From contig JBMNRY010000013.1 of NCBI GenBank assembly GCA_050944915.1, positions 1 through 30,448 of the forward strand: a stretch of DNA of 30,448 nt, written 5' to 3'. The translations under genes and the position numbers were made by a program. The stretch is from JBMNRY01 sp050944915. GTDB lineage: Bacteria; Bacillota; Limnochordia; JAAZLZ01. Each line of letters opens with the position of its first letter. Position 1 is the stretch's first letter. Positions 30,256 to 30,448 of this stretch are shown piece after piece. Below the pieces are notes generated by a model, which was given only the letters and a program-made list of their open reading frames with translations, had not been told where the DNA came from and searched no databases.

Positions 30256-30448
30256 GTGCGGATCTTAGTATGCATTAAACAGGTCCCCGATCCCGACCAG
30301 TTAAAAATCGATCCCCAAACGGGGATCCTCATTCGGGACGGGGTGAAGATGATCTTCAATCCCTATGATTATCCAGCCTTGGAGGCGGCATTACAACTAA
30401 AAGAAGCTAGCCAAGGGGAGGTCATCGCCCTAACCATGGGGCCGCCCT
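30256..30448 (+). CDS. etfB: Electron transfer flavoprotein beta subunit (partial, runs off the window)
   Basis: The first 64 codons of an EtfB/FixA protein: RILVCIKQVPDPDQLKIDP, then LIRDGVKMIFNPYDYPALEAAL and GEVIALTMGPP, the canonical N-terminal fold with the KQVPD and NPYD/LEAAL motifs. It begins with GTG at 30256, the only standard start after the in-frame stop at 30238-30240; its ribosome-binding site is weak. Together with EtfA (expected just beyond the window) it shuttles electrons from the acyl-CoA dehydrogenase upstream. The 103-base gap to acd holds a bulged hairpin (30208-30216 with 30223-30230) but no T-run, so co-transcription is plausible. Whether this is a bifurcating ETF cannot be judged from the fragment. 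Confidence 0.9.
   Translation, partial: MRILVCIKQVPDPDQLKIDPQTGILIRDGVKMIFNPYDYPALEAALQLKEASQGEVIALTMGPP

Overview
The window looks like the chromosome of an anaerobic Gram-positive (Bacillota, clostridia-type) bacterium. The evidence is a glnR-glnA pair, strong AGGAGG-type ribosome-binding sites with frequent TTG/GTG starts, an Nfn-type ferredoxin/NADPH transhydrogenase, an ATP-dependent corrinoid-activating protein, a methyl-THF:corrinoid methyltransferase with its corrinoid protein, and a 2-hydroxyacyl-CoA-dehydratase-type activase. The exact lineage cannot be told from the sequence.

Layout. 1-1557: accessory-looking stretch with a broken IS21-type transposase end, a lipoprotein gene (minus strand) and about 640 bases with no convincing gene. 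1558-5087: a small secreted protein, then a tight three-gene unit of two paralogous HgdA/B-like (DUF2229-type) proteins and their ASKHA ATPase activator. The unit ends at a terminator lying inside the 3' end of the convergent MFS exporter gene (5084-6337, minus). 6472-7581: a tandem P-loop ATPase of the PRK06851 type. 7611-10075 (minus): nadE, glnA, glnR, with a promoter overlapped by three TGTCA half-sites at an exact 11-base period. 10187-14157: promoter, two adjacent Mrp/Nuo-type proton-translocating subunits, and a terminator, with no other complex subunits. 14324-19187: GntR/FCD regulator with its probable operator, a tripartite tricarboxylate transporter (TctC, TctB, TctA) and a PdxA-family dehydrogenase: a sugar-acid or carboxylate uptake and catabolism unit. 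19316-22146: VOC protein, tRNA-Arg(CCG) with clear promoter and terminator, a DedA/VTT membrane protein, a 47-residue small gene, and glycerate kinase. 22263-28731: nfnA, nfnB, folD, a RACo-like ferredoxin-ASKHA activator, methyl-THF:corrinoid methyltransferase and a corrinoid protein: a one-carbon (methyl) module. 28741-30448: a structured intergenic region, acyl-CoA dehydrogenase and the start of etfB.

Working together: the 22-29 kb module can move methyl groups between tetrahydrofolate and a corrinoid protein. FolD handles the methylene/methenyl/formyl steps, the RACo-like protein rescues inactive Co(II) corrinoid, and NfnAB balances NADPH, NADH and ferredoxin. No substrate-specific methyltransferase, CFeSP or MetF is in the window, so the methyl donor or acceptor is unknown. 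The three-gene unit at 2-5 kb is a second ATP-driven low-potential electron-transfer system with no visible substrate enzyme. These two modules and the orphan antiporter pair are the most interesting contents. No CRISPR array, prophage or intact mobile element was seen.
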